DNA from: Pseudoips prasinana
Lineage: Eukaryota > Arthropoda > Insecta > Lepidoptera > Nolidae
Assembly (NCBI GenBank): GCA_951640165.1
Contig: OX621237.1
Location: forward strand, 10,230,001-10,294,000
Reading direction: 5' to 3'
Length of the DNA stretch: 64,000 nt
Position numbers and translations under genes: made by a program. The first letter of the stretch is position 1. The number at the start of each line of letters is the position of its first letter. Positions 59,811-64,000 of the stretch are shown one piece after another. Below the pieces are notes generated by a model. It had not been told where the DNA came from, did not search any database, and was given only the letters and a program-made list of their open reading frames with translations.

Positions 59811-59934
59811 CGCAGGCTCTCGTCAACGAACGCCCAGTGGAGTAAAGAAAGAAATCGGCTGACAATTGAATCAGTAAAAGCAATATTGATTACACAGAAA
59901 ATTACAAAACTGTATATTGTGAAGATTTTTACGT

Positions 59935-60100
59935 TTATATATTACTCATTGGGGGTAGGGTCAGCAACACATGTTTGCAGACTTTTAAAGGCCAGCAACG
60001 CACCCGCGACTCCTCTGGTGTTGCGAGTGTCCATGGGCGGCGATGATCACTTACCATCAGGTGACCCACTTGCTCGTTTGTCGCCCTCTGATATAAAAAA
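59935..60100 (+). mobile_element. Retrotransposon-tail repeat, copy 2
   Basis: Same order of blocks as 43190-43385: gggtcagcaacacatgtttg, tccatgggcggcgatgatca, accatcaggtgacccacttg, gtcgccctctgatataaa. Confidence 0.6.
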
Positions 60101-60461
60101 TGGAGTACCTAAATTGTGTCAGTTTTCGACTGGCAGTAATTTCCGCACATTCGGCCACCATAAATGTAATTTGTACCTGGACAGTCATTACTGCACTCTA
60201 CGCTCGTAACGTTGTACAATACTTGTACTTAATTGATAGTGATCACAACAATTTTCCATAGTGTGTGCTATAAATGAGAAAGTGAGATAAAATTGCATAA
60301 TTAACGTTAATGGATGAATATCAGGTGCTGCATTTAAATACATTGCATATTTAGTTAATTACAGTAGTGTAACTCGAGCATTGTAAGTAACTCTCTAACA
60401 GTTTACGGAACAAGTCAGAACAAACTGTCTTGTATTAAATACTTACAGAGAGACTACTACA

Positions 60462-60818
60462 GCCTCTTTGGTCTAGCGGTAGCGGCGTGTAAAACAGCAG
60501 ATAACGAGGTCCTGGGTTCAAATCTCGGATCGGTCCTAGTGATTTTGGAATTTTTCGGTCTAAATCTTAATATCAGCCCAAAGTTTGGGAGTTGGCGGTA
60601 TTACAACCCCGTGAGAACGTAAAGCCGTCAGTCCTGTAAGGTGTACCTGACCTCTTCTCGGTCGTGTCGCTAGTCATCCAATCGGATCATGAGAGTGATA
60701 GAATAGAAAGTACTCCTGTGTTTGTACACACTTGTGCACTATAATATGTCCCGCACCGATGGATAATCTGTATTGAGACTGACCGCCGAGGCCGAAATTT
60801 GGCTAGGAGGACATTATT
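60462..60818 (+). mobile_element. tRNA-headed SINE of a second family
   Basis: Head gcctctttggtctagcggtag (A box) and GGTTCAAATCTCG (B box), then a long body with accccgtgagaacgtaaagc and ctgaccgccgaggccgaaat. The head does not fold to a full cloverleaf by eye and the body is far too long for a tRNA gene. Distinct from the 58238 family. Confidence 0.55.
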
Positions 60819-61289
60819 CTTAAATATTACACTAGGCTCTTAGAACATTAACATGAATTAAAATTTTAAGGGCTTTTAAAATTTGGTTTATACCTTCGAG
60901 TATACCTGTATTTTCTTTAAAATCATGAATAAATATTGGTAAGTAGGTTTAGAGTTAGTTGACGTTAGCTTAGTTAATAAAAATTAATTTAGCATTTTTT
61001 TTTATTTGAACTTATTTATGGTTGCGTGTGTCACACACTCGTAAATAAATAAACGTAGCACCTACTTGCATAGGTAGTAAAGTTTTATATATATATAAAA
61101 CTTTAATATACAAAAATAATTTTTTTAATGCATCACAGTGTGAGAGTGACAGACATGTGGGCAGTATTGTATATGTTTAACATTCTAGTTTGATCTTTGT
61201 TAGACATTACTAGAATAGCCATAACAACAGTTTGTAGTATTGATTGATTGAATTTTATCACTCATAATTTGCACCATCTAGTTCGCTAT
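60819..61289. other. Intergenic AT-rich stretch
   Basis: No gene seen. Contains a 28-bp near-perfect palindrome at about 61078-61105 built on agttttatatatatataaaact. Confidence 0.45.
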
Positions 61290-61440
61290 TATCACACTAA
61301 TATTATAAAGGCGAAAGTTTGTGAGAGTGTATGTTTGTTGCTTCTTCAATAACACATAGGCTTTAATTTATTATATATAATATAATAAGATAATATAATA
61401 TATAAGTTTAACGCGGGTAAAACCGCGGGGCACAGCTAGT
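61290..61440 (+). mobile_element. Short Helitron-like element
   Basis: attataaaggcgaaagtttg at the start, gtttaacgcgggtaaaaccg and the cacagctagt end. Closest to the copy at 40732-40887. Confidence 0.65.
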
Positions 61441-62600
61441 AGGCTATAAATCTTATCCGTCTAAAACAAAAACATAATATACAGTATGTAGCTGAAATTA
61501 TTTAATAATGTTAATTTTGTTTTGAAGTCGGGGTTTGGTATTTTTAGTTTGTTTATTTTCTAGTATGTTCCATGAAGTCTTTTTTATGATATCCTGCCTA
61601 CAATGTTGAATTCATAATTTAAATTGACTTATTTTTTGCTAGGAATGTGCAATGAAGCAGCGCACCTAATAAAGGCAAACAATATAGTAGGCGCTCGGAC
61701 TACTTAAATGCTTCATAATATGTTTTGTATCAGGTTTCAAAAATTAACTTTTTGTGGGACCACTTCGCTAACTTTCTCCATACAAAAATGAACACGTAAA
61801 TCAGTTCTCTAATAACGAATCAATCGCTCTACATACGCGACAAAAAATCGGGTTTAATTAAGAAACTTCCTCCTTTTTGGAGTCAGAAAAAATATTGTTT
61901 TCTATCTCTTTCTCCGAGGCCCTGGGTTTTATTGAGTTTGAAAATACACGGTTTTTCCCAGCGCAGAATTTATCGAGGAGTTGTTGTATTTTTTCCCGTC
62001 TTCACAGGTACACAGTAATTGGTGAACATTGCCCCTTATTTGAAGTTAGTGTGACATTTCGATTTGGTCCCATAAGTTTCTATCGAATATTAGATAGGTA
62101 CATATGTAGTAGGTACCTAAATAAAAACGACTTCTTGTTTTTATCTTTTTTAACATCGCGTTTAGCCTATACCTTACACTACTTCACCGGACAAGAAGTG
62201 GGCAAGTCGAGTGGCGAGAAGTCTAGAAAATAAGACAACAAACTAAGTAACTGGCGCCAAAGGATGTTACTGACCCCCTTTATCGTTCAAGGACCTTTAC
62301 TGACCGAGTTGAGAGGGTGACTTCTCATGCTAAACGACGTTCTACATATTGAACAGAGAGGTGTAACAAACTACTGAGGCTGAGTTCCATCGCGTTGGAC
62401 CACTTATTCAATGTTCATAATTAAGTTGTTAAAGCTGCCGGTAACTTACGATGAAATTACGATAGTTGCCTCCACGCGACATATCAATCTTAACAGGCTG
62501 CCGCCCAGACTTTCGCGGGAATTAATTAATTCCTCTCCAACTTTTATTAAAATATGTAAGCGCACGAAGCGTGAAACAATTTTCTTTTTTTTTCTTCGCT
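61441..62600. other. Intergenic, nothing recognised
   Basis: A plus-strand open frame of 118 codons (61877-62233) has no domain I recognise and an unremarkable composition; I do not call it a gene. Confidence 0.4.
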
Positions 62601-62665
62601 CGACCGCCGTCCGGCTACTCGTAGTGTTAGTCTGTGAAGTGTGCATTTGCGTCGCGGTCGTCTAG

Positions 62666-62798
62666 TTGTATCTAGTGGCTATTGTATCGTGGCTTCGGCT
62701 TCGCGCGGGTGATCGCTACAGTACTGCACGTGGTTATGGGACCAGCCCGTGCCTGATCATAAACAACATGCACATCCTGGAGATTGGTGCTGATCAAG
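62666..62798 (+). CDS. Possible coding or first exon of a plus-strand gene, weakly caspase-like
   Basis: After a stop at 62663-62665 one frame is open for about 44 codons, with TSPCLIINNMHILEIGADQ just before a GTAAATAC donor at 62799. CLIINN followed by a hydrophobic residue is the pattern at the start of the caspase large subunit (for example GMCLIINNEHF in CED-3). The stretch is CpG-richer than its surroundings, so it may instead be a promoter-proximal exon with the ATG at 62768. No downstream exon with the caspase His or Cys motif is found before the window ends. Low certainty. Confidence 0.25.
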
Positions 62799-62799
62799 T

Positions 62800-63472
62800 A
62801 AATACTTATGTAATATTTGTATACAAACAGTGAAATTGAAAGTTTCCCGGGATATTCTGCTTTGAATGCGAAGTATTTATTTTGTGAAATTACCTTTATA
62901 AAGTAGAAAATTAGTGCCATGCTTATTTATGTAATTTTTTATTCTTGTTATTTTAATCTGCTTTGACCTACGTCTACAGGTGTAGGTTATTATTTCGTTA
63001 GAAAGTGGGTAGTTACTATGATTCATAAAACTTAGGTAGTATTTGTCAACAATTAACTATCCAATTTACAATTATTTCTCCTGTATTCTGCATGTTTGAC
63101 AAGTTTATTAGACAAAGGAGTTATGTCGAAATATTTCGTAGTTAGTTGCCTTATTTTATTCTGTAATTTAAAGGATATTATAGTGTGTAAATATATTTAA
63201 TGCGAACCGAAATAAGTAAACAAACAACTGCTTACTTTACAATGATGTATAAGGATTGCCTTTAGTACCTACGTTTGATAGAAAGTATTAAATAAAATAA
63301 TTATTACTGAGTGGAAAAGATAAATGTTGATAAAAATTGTCTGAATTAAAAAAAAAATATCTTAAATAAAATGGAAAGGTGGAAAGCCGGTTAAGTTTTA
63401 TAAATCTAACTCAACCCAGTGCTGTAAACTACTGTACTAAACTTCCTATTTAGTGACATCCTAAACTGAACT
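62800..63472. other. Right-hand AT-rich stretch
   Basis: No exon or repeat recognised; it would be intron if the candidate exon at 62666-62798 is real. Confidence 0.4.
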
Positions 63473-63714
63473 GGGGCTCTACCGGCTAAGTCGCCGAACA
63501 TTGATTTCTTAAATGGCGTTCAAATAAATTAAGGTTAAAAATTACTTAACCAATCGTTAAATCTGCTTCAACGTTGACAATCGATTCCGGAACATTTATG
63601 ACGTCACATGTGCTCATGGAAGCCGATTTAACAATTGATTAAGTCATTTTTAACCTTTATTTATTTGATCGCCATTTAAGAAATTGATGTTCGGCGACTT
63701 AGCCGGTAGAGCCC
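63473..63714. mobile_element. MITE with about 110-bp inverted arms
   Basis: ggggctctaccggctaagtc at the left and its reverse complement at the right. The arms match for roughly 110 bp with scattered differences (cgccgaacatt, ttcttaaatggcg, ggttaaaaattacttaa). Almost the whole element is a palindrome with a short middle containing atgacgtcacatg. Confidence 0.65.
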
Positions 63715-64000
63715 CTGAATTAGAATCAAGTGATGCCAACAAAGATCTACCACATTTCTACACCGCCTCATAATAATTAACTAGTTAAGAACATGGCAAA
63801 AATTTCAGCCGTAGATACTATATATATATCCTTCATTGAAAATTATGTAAATAGGTTTTCTTTAAGCCCATAGACAGTCCCTAATTTAAAAATATGTGCG
63901 TATAAACTAGACTATTTATACTTAGACTCTTGTAATGTAGGATTACTATAGGATAGGACAACTTTAGATACGTTTAGTCTGTGTACAAACTGGTAATAAA

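Noticed and set aside
60462..60540. tRNA gene
   Set aside because: Same reasoning: SINE head, not a clean cloverleaf, long attached body.
61877..62233. Plus-strand 118-codon frame as a gene
   Set aside because: No recognisable domain, no splice or promoter evidence, composition like surrounding intergenic DNA.

Overview
The window is nuclear DNA from an insect, most likely a moth or butterfly. Genes are split into many short exons with GT-AG introns, the DNA is AT-rich, and introns and intergenic DNA are packed with repeats of lepidopteran type: short Helitron-like elements ending in CTAGT, tRNA-headed SINEs, the 'gggttccgtagcc ... gagtcggactcgc' repeat, a mariner, and RTE, CR1/L2-like and jockey-like retrotransposons. 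The species cannot be named from the sequence.

Positions 559 to 34324 (minus strand) hold the N-terminal 2,403 codons of an axonemal inner-arm dynein heavy chain of the DNAH3/DNAH7/DNAH12 group. I could place 45 coding exons by eye. Every intron phase matches and no stop or frameshift occurs. The start codon and tail are at the right, followed leftwards by the linker and AAA1, AAA2, AAA3 and the first part of AAA4. AAA5, AAA6, the stalk and the C-terminus lie beyond the left edge. The introns hold TIR elements, SINEs, foldback elements and an internally deleted mariner.

A gap of about 1.45 kb separates this gene from a divergent plus-strand gene for mitochondrial elongation factor Ts (three coding exons, 35777-42247, 308 aa). 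Its two introns carry several palindromic and CpG-rich elements. Tail to tail with it is a minus-strand gene of unknown function (42456-42941, 161 aa) whose stop codon lies inside its own AATAAA signal.

From about 43.2 to 57.0 kb the window is a retrotransposon cluster. It contains a jockey/CR1-like element (minus), a second jockey-like element (plus), a 5'-truncated RTE with a 13-bp target duplication, a nearly complete CR1/L2-like element with one nonsense codon and one single-base frameshift, and a long Helitron-like element carrying a degenerate tandem array. From 57 to 64 kb there are mainly SINEs, Helitron ends and hairpin elements. One CpG-rich stretch near 62.6-62.8 kb may be a coding or first exon of a further plus-strand gene, with weak caspase-like features.

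The two recognisable host products work in different places: the dynein drives axonemal (sperm flagellum) sliding, and EF-Ts recharges EF-Tu in mitochondrial translation. No novel multi-gene system is evident. The most unusual items are the unrecognised 161-aa gene, the CpG-rich TIR element in the EF-Ts intron, the 5S-rRNA-like SINE pair and the possible caspase-like exon.
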